The position numbers and the translations under genes are program-made. DNA of 64,000 nt from Pyrinomonadaceae bacterium (lineage in GTDB: Bacteria > Acidobacteriota > Blastocatellia > Pyrinomonadales > Pyrinomonadaceae): NCBI GenBank assembly GCA_025054715.1, contig JANWYH010000010.1:1-64000 (forward strand), given 5' to 3'. Under the pieces are notes generated by a model. That model ran no database searches, was not told the DNA's origin, and was given only the letters and a program-made list of their open reading frames with translations. Every line of letters starts with the position of its first letter. Within the stretch, counting starts at the first letter, position 1. Of the stretch, positions 27,503 through 35,438 are shown piece after piece.

Positions 27503-28744
27503 ATGCATCTGACACGCCTTCATATTTTGAATAAGCATAGGAGCCTAAAAAATGAAGCAAGAACAGGCGTTTCACTTCATTGCCATACACAACGCTCAAA
27601 AGAAATGCTTGATTTCGTTCCGTTCTACGCAGAAAAATTACCCATAATTTCATACTTTTGGAAAAGGGAACGTGAAAAATACCTAAAGCGTGAAGGAAAA
27701 GGCATTGATTTTTCAACCGCCTACTGGACTCCACCCCTTCCTGAAGAAGAAGTTTTCAGAATCGAAAAAGAACAAATCAATAGCGTAGGACTTGATGCAA
27801 TCGTTTCCTTAAGCGATCATGACAGCATCCAGGCAAACTTGAACATCAACCTAGAAGAAGACAACAAAATAGCTCCAATTTCAATGGAATGGACTGTCCC
27901 CTTTCAGTATGGCTTTTTTCATGTAGGCGTTCACAACTTACCAAAAGAAGAAGCCGAACAGATAACCAAACAACTTCTCGATTACACCTTTGGCAAAGAG
28001 CACAAAAAAGCTCATCTTGATCAACTCTTTGAAATGCTCCACGAAATTCCGCAGGTTTTAATAGTTCTCAACCACCCTCTTTGGGATATAGAAAGAGTAG
28101 GAAAACAGCAACACGAAAATCTACTGAAAAACTTCCTGAAAGAGCATGGAAGATGGATTCATGCTTTTGAAATAAACGGTTTTCGCTCATGGTCTGAAAA
28201 CAAAGCAGTGATTGAAATGGCAGAAGCCCTAGGAATACCTCTAGTCACAGGAGGAGATCGTCATGGCTGCAAACCAAACACGGTTATAAACTTAACCAAT
28301 TCGACTACCTTTTCAGAATTTGTCGAAGAAATAAGGCTCTACAAGCAAAGTCAAGTAGTTCTTCTTCCTGAATACGCCCAACCGCTGCAATCCAGACAGC
28401 TTCAGTCCTTTTCTGAAATCCTTGCACTTTATCCGCATTTTCCCGAAGGTCGCCAACGTTGGTTCGACCGAGTGTTTTTTGATATAGGCGACGGGCGCGG
28501 TCTTAACCCTTTATCAGCTTACGGCTGGAAAAAAGGCGGTCCTAGATGGCTTCGTTGGGCAATTTGGACTTTGGGCTTTTTAGGAAGTCCGCAGATGCGA
28601 CCTGTTTTCAAGCTCTTAATGAAAAGCGAAGATCGGGTACCGAAAGATTCTACAAAAATCAGGTTAGAAATACCCGATTTCATAGACCTACAAGAAATTG
28701 CAAAAGAGCTTACAAGAGACACATCTATCGAAACAGCATCTTAA
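27503..28744 (+). CDS. PHP-domain phosphoesterase-like protein
   Basis: A 413-residue protein with features of the polymerase and histidinol phosphatase (PHP) metal-binding fold: SLHCHTQRS near the N-terminus, SLSDHDSI, LNHPLWDIE and GGDRHGC in order. These fit a phosphoesterase-type site with His and Asp ligands, so a phosphoesterase or nuclease-like reaction is likely, but the substrate is unknown. No signal peptide. The stop abuts the ATG of the next glycosyltransferase gene, so a shared role in surface-glycan work is plausible. A GGAG ribosome-binding site precedes the ATG at 27503. Confidence 0.75.
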   Translation: MHLTRLHILNKHRSLKNEARTGVSLHCHTQRSKEMLDFVPFYAEKLPIISYFWKREREKYLKREGKGIDFSTAYWTPPLPEEEVFRIEKEQINSVGLDAIVSLSDHDSIQANLNINLEEDNKIAPISMEWTVPFQYGFFHVGVHNLPKEEAEQITKQLLDYTFGKEHKKAHLDQLFEMLHEIPQVLIVLNHPLWDIERVGKQQHENLLKNFLKEHGRWIHAFEINGFRSWSENKAVIEMAEALGIPLVTGGDRHGCKPNTVINLTNSTTFSEFVEEIRLYKQSQVVLLPEYAQPLQSRQLQSFSEILALYPHFPEGRQRWFDRVFFDIGDGRGLNPLSAYGWKKGGPRWLRWAIWTLGFLGSPQMRPVFKLLMKSEDRVPKDSTKIRLEIPDFIDLQEIAKELTRDTSIETAS

Positions 28745-29899
28745 ATGCGCGTTGCTTTTTTCCCCGACTCCTTTCTAGAAATCAACGGCGTAGCAATGAC
28801 AAGCAGGCGCTTTGTCGAATACGCTAAAAGGAAAAACTATCCTGTTTTTTGCGTTTATGCTGGTGAAAAAACAGAAGAAAAAAGTGAAGAAAGTATCATC
28901 TATCTTAGTCTTAAACGCTCGGTCTTTTCAGTCCCAATGGATGAAGGCTTAAAGTATGACCCTCTGTTTCAAAGACACCGAAAATACGTTCTTAAAAGAC
29001 TTATTCAATTCCAACCCGAAATAATTCATATCACTGGACTTAATGATGTAAGCATTCTTGGAGCTTTTCTTGCTTGGCAGATGAATCTGCCACTTATAGG
29101 CTCATGGCATACAAACCTACACGAATACGCTGCGAGGAGATTTGCTAAAATTTGTTGCTTTCTTCCAGTACCAATCCTAAACTCGATGTCTAGGTTCATC
29201 GAAGAAAAAATACTCCAAGGTGCAATCCTCTACTACAAGATGTCTAGAATGATACTCGCACCAAACCAAGAATTGCTGGACATTCTAACCGCCGGCACCG
29301 GAAGACCAGGACAACTGATGCTCCGAGGCGTTGATACAAGCCTATACTCTCCTCAAAAAAGGTCTGTTAAAGATGAAATTTTCAGATTCGGATTTGTTGG
29401 AAGACTGCGTCCCGAGAAAAACTTGAGACTCTTAGCGAAAGTTGAACAGAGACTCTTTGAAAAAGGTAAAACCGGCTTCAAATTCATCATAGTCGGAGAA
29501 GGTAGTGAGCGTGAATGGCTTGCCCAAAACATGAAAACAGCCGAATTTACCGGATTTCTTGAAGGAGAAGCACTTGCTGAAACATTTGCTAATCTGGATG
29601 TGCTACTTTTTCCTTCAGAAACCGACACTTTTGGAAACGTAGTCCAAGAAGCAAATGCTTCTGGCGTTCCAGCAGTAGTTACTAACAAAGGAGGTCCAAA
29701 ATTCTTAGTTCATCACGCAGAGACAGGCCTTATAGCACAAAACGAAGAAGAATTTATAAATTTTGCCGTTGAGTTGATGGAAAATCCAGAAATGCTATCA
29801 AGAATGAAACAGAAAGCATTTCAACTCGCATCTTCAAGAAGCTGGGACAGCGTCTTTCAAAGTGTTTACGAAGCTTATGAAAAAGCCGTAAAGATTTGA
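28745..29899 (+). CDS. Glycosyltransferase family 4
   Basis: A 384-residue GT-B enzyme of family 4. It begins MRVAFFPDSFLEINGVAMTS, has a central acceptor-side IIHITGLND, the SWHTNLHEY loop and the donor-binding ExxxxxxxE motif in SETDTFGNVVQEANASGVP. This resembles GT4 mannosyltransferases and glucosyltransferases that act on lipid-linked acceptors. The donor and acceptor are not known. The gene starts on the base after the PHP gene's stop codon. Confidence 0.88.
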   Translation: MRVAFFPDSFLEINGVAMTSRRFVEYAKRKNYPVFCVYAGEKTEEKSEESIIYLSLKRSVFSVPMDEGLKYDPLFQRHRKYVLKRLIQFQPEIIHITGLNDVSILGAFLAWQMNLPLIGSWHTNLHEYAARRFAKICCFLPVPILNSMSRFIEEKILQGAILYYKMSRMILAPNQELLDILTAGTGRPGQLMLRGVDTSLYSPQKRSVKDEIFRFGFVGRLRPEKNLRLLAKVEQRLFEKGKTGFKFIIVGEGSEREWLAQNMKTAEFTGFLEGEALAETFANLDVLLFPSETDTFGNVVQEANASGVPAVVTNKGGPKFLVHHAETGLIAQNEEEFINFAVELMENPEMLSRMKQKAFQLASSRSWDSVFQSVYEAYEKAVKI

Positions 29900-29945
29900 T
29901 TTTGCTTATGAAGGTGTTTAGCATTTTTGTTTTTCGGGAACTTTT

Positions 29946-30770
29946 ATGAAGGAGACTCATACAATTAGCGAGGCATTATCCAATCTAATCAAAAATCCAT
30001 CTCAGATTATCCGTAATTGGAATTACAAAGGTGCTATTTTAAGCGGCATGCTTCGAGCGCCAATTTTTTTTGTAACTTATGTAGTTGGAAAAGAAAGTAT
30101 CCGAGTGGCACTCGGAGCCGCAGCCATTCAGTTCGTTTTTCGATTTTTTTATGCAGGCATCAGCGGTTCCTTAGTTCAAAACTTTCGCCGAGTAGAACCA
30201 CCTTGGAAAGCTCTCGCAGCAATACTTTTAATCATTCCATTCTTTAGTCACGGATTAGAATTTCTATTCCAGAGTATATTTGCTCACTTGACGGCTACGC
30301 ACCAACACACTGACGAAGCTATAATTCGTTCAATTTGTGTAACCGTAATCTCCGCTCTTTTTACACTTTTTGTAATGCGACGTGGCGTTATGATAGTTGG
30401 CGAAGCTGAAAGCAAGCCACTTAAAACCGACATTTCGCATTTACCGAGACTCATTTTCGAATTTTGCGCTTTTATTCCAAACGAAATCGCTTCAATGCTA
30501 CGCCGCGGAGCTTTGCTCGCCGCCTTTTTGAGTTTTACTGGTTTCGGCGTCTTTTCACAAATGCTTGTGTGGGCAATTACGGAAAAGTCTTTTTGGACGT
30601 ATAGTGGTGGCAAGCAAATCCCTTTGCTGAAATATTGGGGCGTCGATGCCGTGATTTTACTATTTTTCTCAACTGCTATTTCGCTTGCAATACCACCAAG
30701 AAGCCGTCGCATTAAATTGACAAAAAACTATGAAATAATTTCAGTCGAAGAATTAAAGACTGCAGAATGA
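29946..30770 (+). CDS. Polytopic membrane protein of unknown function
   Basis: A 274-residue membrane protein with about six hydrophobic helices (for example SGMLRAPIFFVTYVVG, LAAILLIIPFFSHGLEFLF, VITVISALFTLFVM-like) and positively charged loops, which I do not recognise. No enzyme motif is obvious. It follows the GT4 gene by 46 bases with its own ATG and may belong to the same unit. Its last 43 bases overlap the end of the convergent GT4 gene on the other strand. Confidence 0.7.
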   Translation: MKETHTISEALSNLIKNPSQIIRNWNYKGAILSGMLRAPIFFVTYVVGKESIRVALGAAAIQFVFRFFYAGISGSLVQNFRRVEPPWKALAAILLIIPFFSHGLEFLFQSIFAHLTATHQHTDEAIIRSICVTVISALFTLFVMRRGVMIVGEAESKPLKTDISHLPRLIFEFCAFIPNEIASMLRRGALLAAFLSFTGFGVFSQMLVWAITEKSFWTYSGGKQIPLLKYWGVDAVILLFFSTAISLAIPPRSRRIKLTKNYEIISVEELKTAE

Positions 30771-32047
30771 TTCGACAAGAATTCTTGATACATCCTGTCA
30801 TAGGTTTGAAAAAGTCTCTCTATTGCTTTTTCTTTTGAATTTTCCTGTGCTGTTTTGATAGCGTTCTCTATCCGCTTTCTTCTTAAAGGGCTATCTTCCA
30901 ACGCCTCTTGCGTAGCTTTTGCAAAAGCTTCAGGCGTCGGTTTAACGAGCCAAGCATTATCTTGACTTGCATAGGTTAACACTCCACCCGAGTTTGGCAC
31001 AACTACTGCACAACCAGAAGCCATCGCTTCAAGCACAACGTTCCCGAAAGGCTCGCGCGGATTCGGATGAATGAAAACATCAACATTTGCGTAATAATTT
31101 GCAAGTGTTTCTTTGTCAAGGTGACCCAACAAAACGATCCTGCCGGAAAGTCTTCTAGCCTCCTCCTCAAGCCACCCCTTTTCAGGTCCAGCACCAGCTA
31201 CTAAAAGTTTAAAATCCATTTCTTTTGGAAGACACTCTACTATCTTTGGTAACAAACTTATATTTTTTTCCGGTGAGATTCTGGTTGAAGAAAAAAGAAG
31301 CTTCGTATTTGAAGACAGGCCAGCAAGAATCTTACGCCTAAATTCTTGCGATTTTCTCGAAGGTGAAAACAGATTCGTATCAACTCCGCGCGGGCAGATC
31401 GCCACGCGTTCCTCAAAATTTTTTGGTGAAGAGTTAAAAAACTTCCAGCAAAACTCAAAAAATTTCTGGGAGCGACGAGGATTATGTTCGGCAATCACTG
31501 ATTCAAAAAGCTCTTCAGCAACAAAAGGAGAATTCGCAATGAAAAAATCAAACATAGCAAGATTATAGTTTCCCATCAAGCGACGAGAGAACCACTTGCC
31601 AAGTTTTCCTCCGCAAACGAAAGAGCTAAAAATTGTGTCAAATCTTTCTCCAGTAAAATAAACTAGCATTGGACGTCCTAACTTTTTGAAGTAGCCCTTA
31701 CGAATTACTCCCGCAAGCAAAGTCAAAGCATAGTTATCGTATATCTCGATCATTTCAGGTTTTTCTGCGAGCAAGATCTCACGAATCGGTGAGCCGTTTC
31801 TTAAGTAATGAAAAGGAAGCATCAGCCGATAACGACGGTCAAAAAAAGGAGCTGGTTTTGCACTAACATAATAGATCTTCCCGTAGCTTCCCACTCTTTC
31901 TACCTTATTTTCTGCCCCCGGCACTATCAAACTTACATATCGCCTATGTTTGTTTGCTTCTAGTAAGAGACTATCGTAATTTGATTTAACGCCGCCAGAA
32001 GCTTCATGATAGTAGTTCGTTATGTGAACGGAGCGCATTACTTTCAT
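30728..32047 (-). CDS. Glycosyltransferase family 4, paralogue A
   Basis: A 439-residue GT4 enzyme. Clear motifs are the N-terminal VHITNYYHEASGGVKSNYDS, SSTRISPEKN with the donor site, and the ExxxxxxxE in EPFGNVVLEAMASGC. It is a close paralogue of the divergent gene at 32128-33450: both start with VH(I/L)TNYYH, share RRILLEEKP- and PFFD-type stretches and FANV/YANVDVFIHPNP. The two start codons are 80 bases apart and point away from each other. The C-terminus overlaps the convergent membrane-protein gene by 43 bases. Confidence 0.88.
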   Translation of the reverse strand: MKVMRSVHITNYYHEASGGVKSNYDSLLLEANKHRRYVSLIVPGAENKVERVGSYGKIYYVSAKPAPFFDRRYRLMLPFHYLRNGSPIREILLAEKPEMIEIYDNYALTLLAGVIRKGYFKKLGRPMLVYFTGERFDTIFSSFVCGGKLGKWFSRRLMGNYNLAMFDFFIANSPFVAEELFESVIAEHNPRRSQKFFEFCWKFFNSSPKNFEERVAICPRGVDTNLFSPSRKSQEFRRKILAGLSSNTKLLFSSTRISPEKNISLLPKIVECLPKEMDFKLLVAGAGPEKGWLEEEARRLSGRIVLLGHLDKETLANYYANVDVFIHPNPREPFGNVVLEAMASGCAVVVPNSGGVLTYASQDNAWLVKPTPEAFAKATQEALEDSPLRRKRIENAIKTAQENSKEKAIERLFQTYDRMYQEFLSNHSAVFNSSTEIIS

Positions 32048-32127
32048 TTTCTGAAAGCCTTATATTATGAAACAAAATTCATATTTTGAAAAGCATTTCA
32101 ACAGTTTCTAAAATTAGAGTTTTAAGA

Positions 32128-33450
32128 ATGACCATAAAGACGGTCCATCTGACAAATTATTACCACAGCAATTCAGGTGGCGTTAGCACTAGCCTAAACA
32201 ACCTACTTAAAGCCGCCGAAAAGAAAAAAAGACCGATCAGTCTGATAGTGCCGGGCGAAAAAGATTCAGTTATAAGTTTCAACGAGTATGCAAAGATTTA
32301 CTACGTAAGGGCAATTCGCTCTCCCTTTTTCGACAGGAGTTACAGACTCATAATGCCTTGGAAATACACTTTCAAGAACAGCTCTGTTAGGCGGATTTTA
32401 TTAGAAGAAAAACCTGATCTCATAGAAGTTACCGACAAATACACGCTGATTTTTCTCGGCTTAATGATTCGCAAAGGATTCTTTTCAAGCTTAGGCCGTC
32501 CCATTCTAGTTCATTTTAGCGCTGAAAGAATGGACGATAACGTTGCAGTCTTTTTGACGAAAAAGGAAGTTGGCAAGAAATTCTCCAGAAACTATGTCGC
32601 AAACATTCTACTTCCCTTTTTCGACTTTCACATAGCTAATTCCGAATACACAGCCAGTGAGCTTTTCGAGGCTGAAGCAGAAGCATCAAAATGGCTGTTA
32701 AAAAAAACTGAACGCATATTTTCTACTCCCAAAATTCCATTAAAAGAAAGAGTCTTCATTTGCCCAAGAGGTGTTGACTTATCGCTATTTTCTATAACTA
32801 GGAAAAGTGAAGAAAAGAAACGCCAAATACTAAAACAATACGACTTGCCAACAGAAAGAAAACTGCTTTTCTATGCCGGAAGGCTTTCACCGGAAAAAAA
32901 CTTAGATCTTTTGTTAAAAACATTGAAAGCGCTTACCGAAAAAAACTTCACACTTTTAGTAGCAGGTTCAGGACCTAAAAGGAAATGGCTTGAAGAAGAA
33001 GCTAAAAAATTTGCTGATAAAAGCTTGATCCTAGTCGGACACCTCGATAAAGAGCGTCTAGCAGATTTCTATGCAAACGTAGATGTTTTTATTCATCCGA
33101 ATCCACATGAACCCTTCGGAAATACGGTGCTTGAAGCAATGGCTTCAGGCTGTCCAGTAGTCGCACCGAATTCAGGCGGAGTTCTAACTTATTCAAATCA
33201 AGATAACGCCTGGCTAGTCGAACCAACCCCTCAAGCTTTCTCAAATGTTATTGAAAAAATCTTCCAGAATGGAGAATTAAGAACATCAAAAATTAAAAAA
33301 GCACTTGAAACTGCAAAAGAAAATAGCTCGGAGAACGCCGTAAATCGTCTTCTTTCAACATACGAAAAGATCTATGAGACGTTTATCAAAAATCGCAACG
33401 CCTTCGAAGTTGCTAAGCTATTCTTAATGTGCTTTCACTTTTTAGTTTGA
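32128..33450 (+). CDS. Glycosyltransferase family 4, paralogue B
   Basis: A 440-residue GT4 enzyme, divergent partner of the gene at 30728-32047. It has VHLTNYYHSNSGGVSTSLNN at the N-terminus, AGRLSPEKNLDLLLK at the donor domain and EPFGNTVLEAMASGCPVVAP. Start: an in-frame TTG at 32086 would add 14 residues; the ATG at 32128 aligns with the paralogue's start and is preferred. The C-terminus carries a short hydrophobic tail (KLFLMCFHFLV). Donor sugar and acceptor are unknown. Confidence 0.88.
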   Translation: MTIKTVHLTNYYHSNSGGVSTSLNNLLKAAEKKKRPISLIVPGEKDSVISFNEYAKIYYVRAIRSPFFDRSYRLIMPWKYTFKNSSVRRILLEEKPDLIEVTDKYTLIFLGLMIRKGFFSSLGRPILVHFSAERMDDNVAVFLTKKEVGKKFSRNYVANILLPFFDFHIANSEYTASELFEAEAEASKWLLKKTERIFSTPKIPLKERVFICPRGVDLSLFSITRKSEEKKRQILKQYDLPTERKLLFYAGRLSPEKNLDLLLKTLKALTEKNFTLLVAGSGPKRKWLEEEAKKFADKSLILVGHLDKERLADFYANVDVFIHPNPHEPFGNTVLEAMASGCPVVAPNSGGVLTYSNQDNAWLVEPTPQAFSNVIEKIFQNGELRTSKIKKALETAKENSSENAVNRLLSTYEKIYETFIKNRNAFEVAKLFLMCFHFLV

Positions 33451-33926
33451 TACTTTACCTTAGTGAAAAATGCAGTTGCTACCAAAATCGAAGTTATGAT
33501 AAAAAGCTAATAAGCGCAGAAGGTTGAAACAGACTAACGGAATTTGTCGAAATGTATGTCTTTATTCAAAGGTTGTATGCTCGCATGAAGTATGCAAAAG
33601 ATTAAAGAGCTTTACTTTGCTGAAAAGCCTTAGTGGTAAGTCTGAGAAGCCCATAAGAAAGGAGAGAGGTTGATGGACAAAGGACAAAAACAGTGGCAAG
33701 TTGACAAGATAGCTCTTACCCTCTCTTGGGAAGTTTTTCAACGGAGATTCCTTTTTCCTAAAAATCGTAATGGTTGAAAGAAATTGGAATAAGAGATGGC
33801 AAACACTTCGTGCTTGTTACATAAGGCTAGCTTAAAATACCACTAGTCAGGGAAGGGTTAGCTTGAGAATGGCAGAATACAGATTGAACTAAAGTGTAGC
33901 AATTTTGCTCATTTTAATTAAAGAGT
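33451..33926 (+). other. 476-base intergenic region, possibly structured
   Basis: The longest gap in the window. It contains one short ORF (33673-33777) with a good ribosome-binding site, and complementary segments that could form competing helices: TAGTGGTA (33631-33638) with TACCACTA (33838-33845), AGCCTTA (33626-33632) with TAAGGCT (33822-33828), and GGTAAG (33635-33640) with CTTACC (33715-33720). AGAGAGG (33663-33669) can pair with CCTCTCT (33720-33726). A small hairpin AGCAA-TT-TTGCT sits near 33898. No tRNA, tmRNA, RNase P or SRP signature is recognisable. Confidence 0.45.
33673..33777 (+). CDS. Possible 34-residue small protein
   Basis: A 35-codon frame including stop, MDKGQKQWQVDKIALTLSWE and onward, ending in FPKNRNG. 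An excellent Shine-Dalgarno (AAAGGAGAGAGG) is placed about 8 bases before the ATG. No known domain; basic overall. It could be a true small protein, a leader peptide, or chance. Confidence 0.35.
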   Translation: MDKGQKQWQVDKIALTLSWEVFQRRFLFPKNRNG

Positions 33927-35438
33927 ATGAAAAAGATAGAGCGCAGACCGTTAGTAATAGTTGTAGTAGAAGGCTTAGGATACACAGACAAACAAGAAGG
34001 AAATGCCGTTGCTTTAGCACATATGCCTTACTACGACGAGATAAAAGCAAAATATCCTTTCACTTTGCTAGAAGCTTCTGGCGAAAGGGTCGGTTTACCA
34101 AAAGGTATGCCTGGCAACTCTCAAGTCGGATACATGAACATAGGTGCCGGAAGGGTCGTCAAGCCCTTAATTGTGAAAATAAAGGAAGCAATAGAAACAG
34201 GGAAGTTTTATGAAAATGAGGTTTTAAGTCAGGCCATGGAAAGATCGAAAAACTCCTCGTTACACCTTATAGGACTTTTAAGCGATGCAGAGATTCACTC
34301 CTCACAAGAAGTGTTATTTGCTCTTTTGAGAATGGCTAAAATGCGCGGTCTAGAAAATGTTTTTGTCCACGCTATTTTAGATGGAAAAGACGTTCCATTG
34401 CGAACAGCGGATATTTATGCAGAAGCCGTAGAAGTAAAAATGAACGAAATAGGCGTAGGGAAAATAGCTACCCTTTGTGGAAGATACTACGCAATGGACA
34501 AGGATGAAAATTGGGAACTCACGGCAAGAGCCTATACAATGCTAGTCCATGCCGAGGGCGAAAGAATGAAAGATGCTATCACAGCAATTCGTCGCTCTTT
34601 CTTACGAGGCATTTCGGATGAATATATCAGACCGATTGTTCTTGAGGATGAAGAGGGCAACCCAATCGCAACCATCAAAGATGGCGACGTTGTCATCCTC
34701 TTTAATCATCGTGGCGACCGAATGCGTCAGCTATTAAAAGCTCTCTCAAGTAAAGCACCTAATAAACCCGAAGCTTACATCGTCTGTCTAACTGAATACG
34801 AAGAAAGCTCTTCAGCTACTGTAGCTTTTCCTGCAGAATCTCATCGCAATACTTTAGCAGAAATCTTTTCGAGCTATAACTTGAAAAATTGTCGAATAGC
34901 TGAAGGAGAAAAGATACAGTGTGTTACTGAATGCTTTAACTTAGGCTTTAAGTCACAACTGGAAAGAAGCATTCAAATATCCGAAGTTAAAAATTACATC
35001 TTATCTCCTGAGACGGCGAGTTTTAAGATAACCGATGTTCTCTTTAAAAAAATTGAAGCCGATGAAGAAGACATCTTCATAGTTGATTTTTCAGCGCCTG
35101 ACAAGGTTAGCTATTCTGGAGACATAGAAAAAACTGTAGAATCGTTGCAATTTGTTGATACCTGCATTGGTTCGATCGTTGAGAGAACTCTCGAAGTCGG
35201 CGGAGTTGTTGTAATGACAAGCACTCATGGGCGTTGCGAAGAAATGATTGCCTCAAATGGCAGAAAAAGAAACTTAAATTCACTCAACAAGGTTCCATTT
35301 CACCTAATAGACAAGGAATCTACTCAAATTAAACTTAAAGAAGACGGAGCTTTGGAAGATGTTGCACCTACAATTTTGGAAATTTTGGGAATAGAAAAAC
35401 CCGAAGAAATGACCGGCAAAAGCCTGATAGAGAAATGA
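33927..35438 (+). CDS. Cofactor-independent phosphoglycerate mutase-like protein, metal ligands altered
   Basis: A 503-residue protein that aligns over its whole length with GpmI, the Mn2+-dependent enzyme that interconverts 3- and 2-phosphoglycerate. Substrate-site elements persist: catalytic Ser65 in GNSQVG, His124, DGKDV, GRYYAMDKD, the two Arg in HRGDR and Lys in EGEK. But of the seven metal ligands of the Bacillus enzyme, four differ: Asp12 is Glu15, His407 is Tyr396, Asp444 is Thr433 and His462 is Asn451, while Ser, Asp392 and His434 are kept. It may be inactive in the normal reaction or have a new role. Stop overlaps dacB start (ATGA at 35435). Confidence 0.85.
   Translation: MKKIERRPLVIVVVEGLGYTDKQEGNAVALAHMPYYDEIKAKYPFTLLEASGERVGLPKGMPGNSQVGYMNIGAGRVVKPLIVKIKEAIETGKFYENEVLSQAMERSKNSSLHLIGLLSDAEIHSSQEVLFALLRMAKMRGLENVFVHAILDGKDVPLRTADIYAEAVEVKMNEIGVGKIATLCGRYYAMDKDENWELTARAYTMLVHAEGERMKDAITAIRRSFLRGISDEYIRPIVLEDEEGNPIATIKDGDVVILFNHRGDRMRQLLKALSSKAPNKPEAYIVCLTEYEESSSATVAFPAESHRNTLAEIFSSYNLKNCRIAEGEKIQCVTECFNLGFKSQLERSIQISEVKNYILSPETASFKITDVLFKKIEADEEDIFIVDFSAPDKVSYSGDIEKTVESLQFVDTCIGSIVERTLEVGGVVVMTSTHGRCEEMIASNGRKRNLNSLNKVPFHLIDKESTQIKLKEDGALEDVAPTILEILGIEKPEEMTGKSLIEK

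Noticed and set aside
33600-33870. tmRNA, RNase P RNA or SRP RNA in the intergenic region
   Set aside because: No conserved sequence blocks of these RNAs are visible, and no CCA-type end or tag frame.
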